Below are positions 28,961 through 36,633 of a stretch of 44,774 nt of DNA, in pieces. The position numbers and the translations under genes are program-made. The stretch is taken from positions 1 through 44,774 of the forward strand of contig JAUYKG010000004.1 in NCBI GenBank assembly GCA_030700105.1, in the 5' to 3' direction. Under the pieces are notes generated by a model. It had not been told where the DNA came from. It searched no databases and worked only from the letters and a program-made list of their open reading frames with translations. This DNA comes from Candidatus Veblenbacteria bacterium. GTDB lineage: Bacteria > Patescibacteriota > Patescibacteriia > Veblenbacterales > UBA10138. Each line of letters starts with the position of its first letter. Within the stretch, counting starts at the first letter, position 1.

Positions 28961-29034
28961 TGGCGGGGGCGGTAGGAATCGAACCCACGTTACTGGTTTT
29001 GGAGACCAGAGTCCTACCACTGAACGACGCCCCC
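28961..29034 (-). tRNA. tRNA-Trp(CCA)
   Basis: Cloverleaf: acceptor GGGGGCG/CGCCCCC, D-arm GTTC/GGAC, anticodon stem CTGGT/ACCAG with loop CTCCAAA (anticodon CCA), T-arm GTGGG/CCTAC with TTCGATT, discriminator G and encoded CCA. It is 24 nt after rpmG. In many bacteria secE-nusG follow this tRNA; here a terminator and three cassette-like units follow. Confidence 0.97.
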
Positions 29035-29058
29035 ACGCGCCAAGGCAACCAGACAAAA

Positions 29059-29214
29059 CTACTTGGTTTCCTTGTGCAGGGTGTGCTTTTTGCACCACTT
29101 GCAGTGCTTCTTTGTTTCCAACCGGTTCTTCACCTTTTTCTTATTCCGATAGGTGTGGTAGGTGATACGGTGGCACTCCGAGCACTCAAGCTTGACGAGG
29201 TTATCTTGTGACAT
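29059..29214 (-). CDS. rpmG: 50S ribosomal protein L33
   Basis: Not in the ORF track because of its size. The 51 residues begin MSQDNLVKLECSECHRITYH and end HTLHKETK. It is the zinc-binding form of L33: CSEC and CKWC give the four Cys, with the conserved YRNKKKVKNRLETKKHC between. The place between tRNA-Thr/Tyr/Thr and tRNA-Trp is the classical bacterial context of rpmG. No Shine-Dalgarno sequence precedes the ATG. Confidence 0.95.
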   Translation of the reverse strand: MSQDNLVKLECSECHRITYHTYRNKKKVKNRLETKKHCKWCKKHTLHKETK

Positions 29215-29244
29215 AGGAAATATAAAATCAAAATAAAAAGATGC

Positions 29245-29319
29245 TGGAGCCAGCGGTCGGATTTGAACCGACGACCTACTGTTTACAAAACAGTTGCTCT
29301 ACCACTGAGCTACGCTGGC
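29245..29319 (-). tRNA. tRNA-Thr(TGT)
   Basis: Acceptor GCCAGCG/CGCTGGC, D-arm GCTC/GAGC, anticodon stem ACTGT/ACAGT with loop TTTGTAA (anticodon TGT), T-arm GTCGG/CCGAC with TTCAAAT, discriminator T, encoded CCA. It precedes rpmG by 30 nt on the same strand. Confidence 0.97.
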
Positions 29320-29385
29320 GAGCATAGCTGGCTAAAAAATCCGACAGCTTCACAATGACCGACTTAACAATGAACTACTGTTACC

Positions 29386-29472
29386 TGGTGGGTGGGGAGG
29401 GATTCGAACCCCCGAAGCCACGAGGGCGACTGGTTTACAGCCAGTCCCGTTTGACCACTTCGGTACCCACCC
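29386..29472 (-). tRNA. tRNA-Tyr(GTA)
   Basis: An 87-nt class II tRNA: acceptor GGGTGGG/CCCACCC, anticodon stem ACTGG/CCAGT with loop CTGTAAA (anticodon GTA), a long variable arm around CGTGGCTTCGG, T-arm GGGGG/CCCTC with TTCGAAT, discriminator A, encoded CCA. The 5' base at 29472 abuts the CCA of tRNA-Thr(GGT). Confidence 0.97.
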
Positions 29473-29548
29473 TGGAGCCGTTGGCCGGAATTGAACCGGC
29501 GACCTACTCCTTACCATGGAGTTGCTCTACCAGCTGAGCTACAACGGC
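29473..29548 (-). tRNA. tRNA-Thr(GGT)
   Basis: Acceptor GCCGTTG/CAACGGC, D-arm GCTC/GAGC, anticodon stem ACTCC/GGAGT with loop ATGGTAA (anticodon GGT), T-arm GCCGG/CCGGC with TTCAATT, discriminator T, encoded CCA. It is 12 nt after the TPR gene stop, so it may be co-transcribed with that gene. Confidence 0.97.
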
Positions 29549-29560
29549 AAGTTGTATTGG

Positions 29561-30502
29561 CTAACGCCTTCCGGTCGGCAAGTTAAAGCTGGTGCTCCCC
29601 TTACTACTCTTGGAGCGTTTTGGTTTTGTCTTGTGTTCAAGTTCGCGAATGGCGCGCGCGAACTCGGCTATCTTCTGATTCTCAGGATTTGCCTCCCGCA
29701 AGGCAGCCAAACCTTCCTGCGCCAGATTTGATTGCCCATTCAATATACTGACTTCTATGAAAAAGTCAAGAGTTTTGGGGTTCTGAGGCTCTATCTTCCT
29801 AGCCTCCTTAAGGTACTTGAGGGCGCTGGCCGCGTCCCCGAGCTCGCACAGTATATGTGCCAATTCCAACCTGGGCTGAGCCAGGCTGGTAAGCTGCATG
29901 GCGCCCAGATACTCATCACGCGCTTCTTCCAGCCTGCCCTGGCCCGAGGCCACCCGAGCCAAACCAAGACTGGAGGTGGCGGTGCGGCCTTGCTGCAATA
30001 GGTACTCGTATACCTCCCGGGCCGCTTCAAAATCACGCTGTTCCAGATACACCTCGCCCAGCCCTTGGTACGCTAGCAAATGGTGCGGATCCAAGCGCAA
30101 TACCTCAAGGTACGCCTCCTCGGCTGGGATGTACTTCTCCTGAGCCAACGCTTCTTCGGCGCGCCGAAGATAGTCGGCCATGGTGCGTTTGGGCGAAGTA
30201 CGCTCTAAAATACTTTGTTGCAGATGCTCCCCCAGTTCCCCCAGGCGCTGTGGTAAGGATCTGACTGTGCCTCTCTTACGCCCCGAGGACGAGCCGAAGA
30301 CGGCTACTACACGGCGGCCTAAAGTTACAAGTTGGCGCTTGAGGCGACCAGCCACTAGGTGCTGCTTCACCTCCTGCTCCCTGAACTTAACCACCTCAGA
30401 AGGATTAGTAAGCCGCAGTACCGGTAGCTTGCGTACCACCAAAGCGATAAGTCCTGCCAGACCGCCGAGAAAAAGGAGCCCCAGAACCGCGTCCAAAGCC
30501 AT
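29561..30502 (-). CDS. membrane-anchored TPR-repeat protein
   Basis: A 313-residue protein with an N-terminal TM helix (about 3-22), a basic linker (to about 110), then four to five tetratricopeptide repeats: MADYLRRAEEALAQEKYIPAEEAYLEVLRLDP, LAYQGLGEVYLEQRDFEAAREVYEYLLQQG, LGLARVASGQGRLEEARDEYLGAM, LELAHILCELGDAASALKYLKEARKIEPQNP. The C-terminal tail is Lys/Ser-rich. It is a protein-interaction scaffold on the inner face of the membrane; the partner is unknown. The ATG is 3 nt from the aldolase stop. Confidence 0.88.
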   Translation of the reverse strand: MALDAVLGLLFLGGLAGLIALVVRKLPVLRLTNPSEVVKFREQEVKQHLVAGRLKRQLVTLGRRVVAVFGSSSGRKRGTVRSLPQRLGELGEHLQQSILERTSPKRTMADYLRRAEEALAQEKYIPAEEAYLEVLRLDPHHLLAYQGLGEVYLEQRDFEAAREVYEYLLQQGRTATSSLGLARVASGQGRLEEARDEYLGAMQLTSLAQPRLELAHILCELGDAASALKYLKEARKIEPQNPKTLDFFIEVSILNGQSNLAQEGLAALREANPENQKIAEFARAIRELEHKTKPKRSKSSKGSTSFNLPTGRR

Positions 30503-30505
30503 AGC

Positions 30506-31360
30506 TTAACGCGCCAGGCGCCTGAGCTTTTGAACAGCCAAGGCTGTGAGGGCCGCCACCACTGGCCCAAACACCACCCGGGGGTCATATTCATTCCGCT
30601 GACGAGCAAGCTCACGCCGCATGGCCGCCAGATAGGCCAGCCTAAGCTCGGTATCAATGTTTACCACTGTTACCCCTAACTTGGCCGCCCGCTTGAGATC
30701 GGGCACAGGCACGCCCGAACCGCCATGCAGCACCAAAGGCACGCGCACGAATTCGTGAATGACTCGCAAGCGCTTAAAATCTATCTTGGGCAGTTTGCGG
30801 AACATCTTTATGGGCCCATGCAAAGTGCCTACTGCCACCCCCAGACTATCCACTCCGGTTAAACGCACGAACTCGCGCGCTTGTACTGGATCGGTCATAA
30901 GTTCGCTCGCCACCCGCAGGTGTGTGAGCCGGCGGCGTGGTACCAGCGCACCAACCTCGCCTTGCACCATCACGCGATGTCGTCGGGCAAAATCCACCAC
31001 CCGCTTCGTCAGCTGTACATTAGCCTTAAACGGGAGGGCTGAACCGTCTATCATCACCGAGGAAAAACCGGCACGAATAGCGCTGGCACACAATTTAAAA
31101 CTCCGGCCATGGTCCAGGTGAAGCCCCAGGGGCACACGGCCACCTGCTTCGTGGCTGGCCGCCCTTACCAGGGCTACCACCGTTTCCAAACCGAGGTACA
31201 CTATGGTCTTCTCGCTGATCTCGAACAACGTAGGGGCACCCACCTGGCGCGCGGCCCGCGCCACCGCCAACGTGGTCTCGGCGTTCATGGTGTTAAAAGC
31301 CACCACCAAGCGGTGCTGACGATAGGCTTGGGTGATAATTCGACGTACGGAGGTAAGCAT
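30506..31360 (-). CDS. fba: class II fructose-bisphosphate aldolase family protein
   Basis: A 284-residue zinc aldolase of the Fba/GatY/KbaY type: VAFNTMNAETTLAVARAA (N-terminal 'AFNV' region), GLHLDHGRSF with the metal-binding His and catalytic Asp (HLDHG), VMIDGSALPF, EVGALVPRRR, LGVAVGTLHGP with a metal His, VLHGGSGVP with the third metal His, and VVNIDTELR for the phosphate. The usual substrate is fructose-1,6-bisphosphate, giving the two triose phosphates; the adjacent tpiA supports glycolysis. GatY/KbaY-type substrates cannot be excluded. It begins 5 nt after tpiA. Confidence 0.92.
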   Translation of the reverse strand: MLTSVRRIITQAYRQHRLVVAFNTMNAETTLAVARAARQVGAPTLFEISEKTIVYLGLETVVALVRAASHEAGGRVPLGLHLDHGRSFKLCASAIRAGFSSVMIDGSALPFKANVQLTKRVVDFARRHRVMVQGEVGALVPRRRLTHLRVASELMTDPVQAREFVRLTGVDSLGVAVGTLHGPIKMFRKLPKIDFKRLRVIHEFVRVPLVLHGGSGVPVPDLKRAAKLGVTVVNIDTELRLAYLAAMRRELARQRNEYDPRVVFGPVVAALTALAVQKLRRLAR

Positions 31361-31365
31361 ACTAC

Positions 31366-32145
31366 TTAAAGTTTCTTCATCAAGTTGGTGAACCGCTTGG
31401 CCTCCAGACTGGCGCCGCCCACCAACACGCCGGCGAGCAGGCCTCGGCCCACGAAGTTACCGATGTTGACAGGGTCCACGCTACCACCGTAAATAATCCG
31501 TACCTGCCTCGCGATGGTGCTCTCCGAAAACACATCAAGCAAGGTGTGCCGAATGACAAGTGCTGTTTCCTGGGCCTCGTGAGTTTCCACCGCCTGCCCA
31601 GAACCTATCACCCACACTGGTTCATAGGCAATAACGAGCCCCAAACCGCTCGTGAGCGTAACACCCGCCAGGGCCGAAGCAACTTGACGCGCAATCACCA
31701 AATACTTCTGCCCGGTCTGACGCTCGGAAAAAGTTTCACCCACGCACAGCACCGGCGTAATCCCTTCAGCCAGGGTGGCTAGCACCTTCTGCTGCACCAT
31801 GGCGTCGGACTCTTTCAAAAATTGCCGCCGCTCCGAGTGGCCAATAATGACGTGCGTAACTCCCAGCTCTTTTAATACGCGTGCGCTCACCTCGCCAGTA
31901 TACGGCCCCACAGGCTTCCAAAATACGTCCTGCGCGCCCAAGCACACACTTTGGCGTTTAAGCACCTCCGCCACGGGCGCCAGCGCTGGAAAGGTGGGGC
32001 AAAGCACGAGTTCCAGATGTTCCTTGAGCTTAAGCTTACTGTAGGCCGCCGCCAGATTACGCGCCAAAACCACGCTCTCTTGCACCGAGAGATTCATCTT
32101 CCAATTGGCGAGTACCAGCGGCTTAGTGTGCGCCGTCGTGGGCAT
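31366..32145 (-). CDS. tpiA: triosephosphate isomerase
   Basis: A 259-residue TIM barrel that interconverts dihydroxyacetone phosphate and glyceraldehyde-3-phosphate. Motifs: NWKMN with the substrate Lys, VIIGHSERR with the catalytic His, IAYEPVWVIGSG with the catalytic Glu in loop 6, IIYGGSVDPVN and GVLVGGASLE for the phosphate. The start is well set: GGAGGAACT lies about 10 nt upstream of the ATG. It is the first gene of the glycolytic pair with fba. Confidence 0.97.
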   Translation of the reverse strand: MPTTAHTKPLVLANWKMNLSVQESVVLARNLAAAYSKLKLKEHLELVLCPTFPALAPVAEVLKRQSVCLGAQDVFWKPVGPYTGEVSARVLKELGVTHVIIGHSERRQFLKESDAMVQQKVLATLAEGITPVLCVGETFSERQTGQKYLVIARQVASALAGVTLTSGLGLVIAYEPVWVIGSGQAVETHEAQETALVIRHTLLDVFSESTIARQVRIIYGGSVDPVNIGNFVGRGLLAGVLVGGASLEAKRFTNLMKKL

Positions 32146-32193
32146 AGAAAGAGTTCCTCCTCACTTAAGCTTAGGCGAATTCCAAGCTTCCAG

Positions 32194-32790
32194 CTAGCCC
32201 TTGGCCACGGGCTCGGTGGGAGCCGGCTCGCTAACTATCCCCACAATAGCCTGCCCCAAGTTCTCGTCGCGTGAGAGCGTATCATACTCCGGCAGCTCAC
32301 TGGTGGCGGACAAGCCTAGATAGCGAATAAAATCCACCGTCACCTGGTAGTGTGGTACTGGGCCATCCTCGCCCACCACCTCCACCAAACCGCGGATCAT
32401 GAGATTGCGCAGAATAAGGCTGCAGTTCACGCCCCGCACCTGCTCCAGTTCGGGCTTGCTCAAAGGGCCACGGTAAGCCAGTACAGACAAAGCTTCGAGC
32501 TGCGGGCGGGTAAGCTCCCCCAGCTCCTCGACTTTTAAGAACTGGCGCACGAGGTCGGAGTATTCCGGACGCGTGACCATAAGGGCCTCACCTTGGTGCA
32601 AAATAACCTCCAACCCGTGCCCGGCCTCGCGATATCGTTCATTAAGCTCTCGCGCCGCCGCTTCCACATCTCCCACGGTTACCCCGAGCATGTCGGCGAG
32701 CTTCTTAAGGGCGAGCGGCTTACCGGCGGCGAACAGGATACTCTCAAACTTGCCGCGCAGAGCTTCGGTTATTGGGGTGGGGGTCGACAT
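32194..32790 (-). CDS. scpB: segregation and condensation protein B
   Basis: A 198-residue tandem winged-helix protein. ScpB dimers bind ScpA and with SMC make the bacterial condensin. Family blocks: LRGKFESILFAAGKPLALKKLADML, LNERYREAGHGLEVI, LTRPQLEALSVLAYRGPLSKPELEQVRGVN, LMIRGLVEVVGEDGPVPHYQVTVDFIRYLGL. The start at 32790 is 2 nt after the ScpA stop, so translation is coupled. The C-terminus is short and Pro/Ala-rich. Confidence 0.95.
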   Translation of the reverse strand: MSTPTPITEALRGKFESILFAAGKPLALKKLADMLGVTVGDVEAAARELNERYREAGHGLEVILHQGEALMVTRPEYSDLVRQFLKVEELGELTRPQLEALSVLAYRGPLSKPELEQVRGVNCSLILRNLMIRGLVEVVGEDGPVPHYQVTVDFIRYLGLSATSELPEYDTLSRDENLGQAIVGIVSEPAPTEPVAKG

Positions 32791-32792
32791 AG

Positions 32793-33497
32793 CTAGTTCT
32801 CTAGACGGGTAAGGTTAATATCTTGAAACAGCGCCGACTGTTCGGCAATGAGCTGTCGTTGTTTCACGAGCTCTAAGAGCGCCAGGAATGAAACTATGAT
32901 CTCGGTTTTGTCCTTAGCACCCTTAATCAAGCTCTGCCAGTTCAAGTGCGCCTTTTTTAGGATCATGGCCTTAAGGGCTTGTATTTTCTCCGTGATAGAA
33001 ATGACTTTTAGCAACGTAACTTGCGGAAGCTTAATAATTGGTTCAAGAGCGGCAATCACGCGCCCCAAAGCCTGCCGCAAACCATCGACACTCAAGTTCG
33101 GCGGTGGCCCTTCTGGTTCCTCGCGCTTTAGGATAAGGGGTTTTGGGCGCACCCAGGCCACGTGGCCCGCTCGCCACAACTTATCTATCGCCCGCCCGGC
33201 TGCTATAAAGCGCTGGTACAACCGTAACTGACGCTCAAGCTCCGAGGCCTCCTCTTCCCCGCCCAAATCAAGTGTAGGCAAGAGCAAGCGGGACTTAATC
33301 AGCAAAAGCTTGGCCGCCACCACCAGAAAGTCTGCCACCTCTTCCGGGTTCAGCTCTTCCACTTGCTTAAGGTATTCCAGGTACTGATCCGTTACCTGCG
33401 CCAGGGAAACCTCGGTAATATCAAGCTCCTCCTGTTCTATGAGCTGCAACAGGAGGTCTAGGGGCCCTTGAAACTTTTCTATCTTGATTTCGTACAT
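32793..33497 (-). CDS. scpA: segregation and condensation protein A
   Basis: A 234-residue kleisin that bridges the SMC heads. The N-terminus IEKFQGPLDLLLQLIEQEELDITEVSLAQVTDQYLEYL is diagnostic; EVADFLVVAAKLLLIKSRLLLP follows, and the C-terminal winged helix includes IVSFLALLELVKQRQLIAEQSALFQDI. Both kleisin ends are present, so it should be functional. It lies directly upstream of scpB and 13 nt after the YbaK-like gene. Confidence 0.97.
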   Translation of the reverse strand: MYEIKIEKFQGPLDLLLQLIEQEELDITEVSLAQVTDQYLEYLKQVEELNPEEVADFLVVAAKLLLIKSRLLLPTLDLGGEEEASELERQLRLYQRFIAAGRAIDKLWRAGHVAWVRPKPLILKREEPEGPPPNLSVDGLRQALGRVIAALEPIIKLPQVTLLKVISITEKIQALKAMILKKAHLNWQSLIKGAKDKTEIIVSFLALLELVKQRQLIAEQSALFQDINLTRLEN

Positions 33498-33510
33498 GAA
33501 GCCACCAAAC

Positions 33511-33990
33511 TCACTTCTTCTTGGAAAAATTCGCCAGTTTGCCCTCCACCGCTTTCAACAGGTCTTTGGTTTTCATATGCACCGACTCTTCAAAACTTCC
33601 GGCCTGCACCACTGCTTTCTGTGCTCGCATTACGGCCCTATCCACATACACCGGTAGCTTGTAGAGCGGTCCGTGGAAAGGCGAAAGCGCACCGGCTTTG
33701 ATCTTGAACAGCTTCACCATGGTGTTCTCGCGATCAATATCCACACTCTTGGCGCCAGTAACCTTCTTGAGAACCTTAAAATCCACCTGGCGCGAAGCAG
33801 GTAGTACTAGAATGGCATGGCCCTTGTCCACCTTAACCACCAGTGTTTTGGCAACCTCGCCGAGCTTGCGCCCCAGGGTTTGCGCCAGATCATAGGCCGT
33901 GTACACCGTACGGTGACCAATTATCTCATGCTTAATTTTGTTCTTTTTTAAAAAGTTCAAAACTTTGGCGGGTATTTTCATGTGGCGCAT
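33511..33990 (-). CDS. YbaK/EbsC-type aminoacyl-tRNA deacylase
   Basis: A 159-residue YbaK/ProX-fold protein: KVLNFLKKNKIKHEIIGHRTVYTAYDLAQTLG, KTLVVKVDKGHAILVLPASRQVDF with the conserved Lys, and the TMVKLFKIKAGALSPFHGPLYK loop with the family GxxSPFG-like motif. Such proteins remove mischarged amino acids from tRNA-Pro or tRNA-Cys. The first ATG is 33990; MKIPAK at 33981 is also possible. The Lys-rich C-terminus (FSKKK) is unusual. It precedes scpA in a tight gene run. Confidence 0.87.
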   Translation of the reverse strand: MRHMKIPAKVLNFLKKNKIKHEIIGHRTVYTAYDLAQTLGRKLGEVAKTLVVKVDKGHAILVLPASRQVDFKVLKKVTGAKSVDIDRENTMVKLFKIKAGALSPFHGPLYKLPVYVDRAVMRAQKAVVQAGSFEESVHMKTKDLLKAVEGKLANFSKKK

Positions 33991-34011
33991 AAGCGTACGG
34001 GGGATTAATTA

Positions 34012-34278
34012 TTAGCTACCGATGTTGGCGATAATATCAAAAATAGGAACGTTGAAGGATTGCAGGATAATGAAGAAAATAATAATGAGCGCTAACCACA
34101 GAATAATCTTAAAAATAACGCTCGTTACCAATTTTAGTATGAAAGCCAGGATAACGGCCCCACCCAAGCCAATGGCCCAGGCCGGCAGGGTGCGCTCCAA
34201 ATCGGCCACAAATTCGGCTGGTAAGAACTTAATGACGAATCGACCAATAATCGTGAGCCAATTGAGTACGGTTTCCAT
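34012..34278 (-). CDS. small membrane protein, function unknown
   Basis: An 88-residue protein with two to three hydrophobic helices: about 33-52 (AWAIGLGGAVILAFILKLV) and 53-72 (VIFKIILWLALIIIFFIIL), preceded by an amphipathic start. No conserved polar motif is seen. It sits 6 nt after the winged-helix gene in the aspS-scpAB strand run. Confidence 0.65.
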   Translation of the reverse strand: METVLNWLTIIGRFVIKFLPAEFVADLERTLPAWAIGLGGAVILAFILKLVTSVIFKIILWLALIIIFFIILQSFNVPIFDIIANIGS

Positions 34279-34284
34279 AAGTGG

Positions 34285-34614
34285 TTAGTGGTTACTATTT
34301 ACTCTCTGCTTCTTAAGCCGCAACGGCAGCGCCTGTTGCTCGCCCAACAGCTTGCGCGCGATGCGCCGGCCGTCCGGCAGCAACCGCACCTCCTTAATGT
34401 ACCACTTCTCCCGCGTTCTGACACCGTAACCTACCATAAGCCCCTTATCTACGAGTGATTCCAAACTTTTGGTGATTATGCTCACCATATCACCTGCTTT
34501 AGGCTTTAACTTTTGCCCTTCGTAAAACCTGGCAAAGCCACCCCGCCCCACTACTTTAGCCGAAGAAGTGTAGCAAGCCCTTAGGAGATATTTTTGTAAC
34601 GGGGAGAGACGCAT
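34285..34614 (-). CDS. winged-helix-like protein, function unknown
   Basis: A 109-residue basic protein: LSPLQKYLLRACYTSSAKVVGRGGFARFY, DMVSIITKSLESLVDKGLMVGYGVRTREKWYIKEVRLLPDGRRIARKLL. The last part reads as recognition helix plus a two-stranded wing, as in winged-helix DNA-binding proteins such as MarR or PadR type, though the family is not certain. It follows the GNAT gene by 4 nt. It may regulate nearby genes, but no operator is seen. Confidence 0.6.
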   Translation of the reverse strand: MRLSPLQKYLLRACYTSSAKVVGRGGFARFYEGQKLKPKAGDMVSIITKSLESLVDKGLMVGYGVRTREKWYIKEVRLLPDGRRIARKLLGEQQALPLRLKKQRVNSNH

Positions 34615-34618
34615 ACAG

Positions 34619-35173
34619 TTATATATAACCCTGTTTCTTAGCTACTTTAAACCAATCCTGTTTTAAAACCGCCAGAATAATGGAATCGTAAAACTTACCT
34701 TTCTTGCACAAGTTCTGGCGCAACAGCCCCTCTTTTTTGTACCCGCACTTTAGGCTGTAACGGGCGCTGCGCGGATTGTGCGGGAACACATGACTCACTA
34801 CCCTGTTGAGTTTGAGTTTTAGGAAAGCGTACTTCAGTAGCGCCATTTTCGCGTCCGAACCATACCCCTTGCCCCAGTACTTCTCATACGCGATGTAGGC
34901 TCCGGTAGTGGCCTTCTTGTTGTGGATATCAATGTGGTGCAGGCTCATCATGCCAATGGGTTCAGCCGTATCTTTCCGCTCAATAATGAAGTGCTTGGTG
35001 TATTTTATTTTGGTAACCATGTCGCGCACCTTCTTGCGCTCCTTAACCAAACTAATAGGAATTTCCACGCCCAGGAAACGGTTCAAACGTTTGTTGTTTA
35101 TCCAGCGATACAGCATCATGGTATCGCTCAGCCTTACCGGCCGCAGGCGCGTAGTTTTGCCTACCAGAACCAT
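34619..35173 (-). CDS. GNAT family (RimJ/RimL-type) N-acetyltransferase
   Basis: A 184-residue acetyltransferase: TTRLRPVRLSDTMMLYRWINN at the N-terminus (RimJ/RimL layout), IGMMSLHHIDIHNKKATTGAYIAYEKYWGKGYGSDA with the acetyl-CoA pyrophosphate loop (Q/RxxGxG/A reads GKGYGSDA), LKLNRVVSHVFPHNPRSARYSLKCGYKKEG with the family 'N.rs...ekcGF..EG'. It acetylates an amine, perhaps a ribosomal protein or metabolite. TTACTAT ends about 9 nt from the ATG. Confidence 0.88.
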   Translation of the reverse strand: MVLVGKTTRLRPVRLSDTMMLYRWINNKRLNRFLGVEIPISLVKERKKVRDMVTKIKYTKHFIIERKDTAEPIGMMSLHHIDIHNKKATTGAYIAYEKYWGKGYGSDAKMALLKYAFLKLKLNRVVSHVFPHNPRSARYSLKCGYKKEGLLRQNLCKKGKFYDSIILAVLKQDWFKVAKKQGYI

Positions 35174-35215
35174 ACTTTTCTCATAGTAACATTCGTACGA
35201 ACATTATAATGAAGA

Positions 35216-36631
35216 TTAACCTATATCTTTTATACCCAATTCTTTCAACTGCTCCTTGCTCACCTCCGCCGGCGCGCCCATAAGAGGATCGCGCACATCA
35301 CCAGTCAAAGGAAAGGCAATAACCTCGCGGATGTTCTTCTCGCCGCACAGAATTGAGACCAACCTATCCAAGCCAGGTGCAATACCACCGTGCGGCGGCA
35401 CGCCGTACTGGAAAGCCTCTATGAGGTGAGCGAACTGCTGTTTTTGCTCCGCGCTAAAGCCTATTAAATCCCAAATCTTTTCCTGAACTTTCGGATCGTG
35501 AATCCGGAGACTCCCCCCGCCTACCTCCAAACCATTCAGTACTAAATCGTGCTGGTACGAACGCGCCTTGCCCGGCTCGGTCTCTAGCAACGGCAAGTCC
35601 TCCTCTTTGGGGCGGGTGAACATGTGGTGCGATGGCGCCCATTTGCTAGCCCCAGAACCGTGAAAAAAATCCTCGTCCGACTGTTCAGTAAAGAGCGGGA
35701 AATCCACTACCCAGACAAAGGCCAGTTCATTAACATCATTCTTGTCCTGGCGCAGATCCGGCTTGTCGGTACCGTACTTTTCTACTACCTCGGCATGCTT
35801 TAGCCTGGGCCAGGGTTCGAAGGTGAGGTGCTTCTCCGGAAAAAGTTTTTTCACCATGGAAGTGAACATACTCTCCGTAATGACCAGGATATCGTCCTGG
35901 CTGACGAACGACATTTCCATATCAATCTGATAGAACTCCCCGGGGCTCCTATCGGCCCGGGCGTCCTCGTCCCGAAAGCAGGGCGCAATCTGGAAATAGC
36001 GCTCGAACCCAGCCACCATCAAGAGCTGTTTGTACTGCTGAGGCGACTGCGGCAAGGCGAAGAACTTGCCCTTATGAACACGAGAAGGTACCAGGTAATC
36101 GCGCGCGCCCTCGGGCGTGGATTTGGACAGCATGGGAGTCTGTATGTAAGTAAAGCCGTGATTCGTTAGGTAATCAATTACGTAACTAATTACGTTACTA
36201 CGTTGTTGTATATTCTTGGCCATACGCTCGTGCCGCAGGTCAAGGTAGCGGTACTTAAGCCTAAGCTCTTCCGAGGCTTGCCGGTCCTCGTTCTCTATTT
36301 CGAACGGCGGGGTTTTGGCGGTGTTTATTATTTCCAACTTCTCGGCTAATACCTCCACCTGGCCGGAGGGTAATTTATCGTTCTCACTGCCCGCCTTTCT
36401 GGCCTGCAGCTTGCCAGTAACCGCCACCACGTATTCGGGGCGAATTTCTTTAGCTGCTGCCAGCGTTTCCTCGCTTGCGGAGGGCAAAATAACTACCTGC
36501 ATTAAGCCTGTCCTGTCGCGCAGATCAAAAAATACCATTTTGCCGAGGTTTCGGCGCACATGCACCCAACCCTTAAGCAGGACTTCCTCGCCAACTTTTC
36601 CTATAGCTTCTGAAATAGAAATTCGCGACAT
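35216..36631 (-). CDS. aspS: aspartyl-tRNA synthetase lacking the GAD domain
   Basis: A 471-residue class IIb synthetase that charges tRNA with Asp. The N-terminal OB fold (LLKGWVHVRRNLGKMVFFDLRDRTG) and all three class II motifs are present: motif 1 near FTYIQTPMLSKSTPEGARDYLVPSR, motif 2 YFQIAPCFRDEDARADRSPGEFYQIDMEMSF, motif 3 GIAPGLDRLVSILCG. Bacterial AspRS is normally about 580-600 residues; here the GAD insertion between YGTDKPDLR and VWVVDFPLF is gone, only about 12 residues bridging. tRNA-Asn versus Asp discrimination is not decided by sequence, but AsnRS is also encoded here. Confidence 0.96.
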   Translation of the reverse strand: MSRISISEAIGKVGEEVLLKGWVHVRRNLGKMVFFDLRDRTGLMQVVILPSASEETLAAAKEIRPEYVVAVTGKLQARKAGSENDKLPSGQVEVLAEKLEIINTAKTPPFEIENEDRQASEELRLKYRYLDLRHERMAKNIQQRSNVISYVIDYLTNHGFTYIQTPMLSKSTPEGARDYLVPSRVHKGKFFALPQSPQQYKQLLMVAGFERYFQIAPCFRDEDARADRSPGEFYQIDMEMSFVSQDDILVITESMFTSMVKKLFPEKHLTFEPWPRLKHAEVVEKYGTDKPDLRQDKNDVNELAFVWVVDFPLFTEQSDEDFFHGSGASKWAPSHHMFTRPKEEDLPLLETEPGKARSYQHDLVLNGLEVGGGSLRIHDPKVQEKIWDLIGFSAEQKQQFAHLIEAFQYGVPPHGGIAPGLDRLVSILCGEKNIREVIAFPLTGDVRDPLMGAPAEVSKEQLKELGIKDIG

Positions 36632-36633
36632 AG

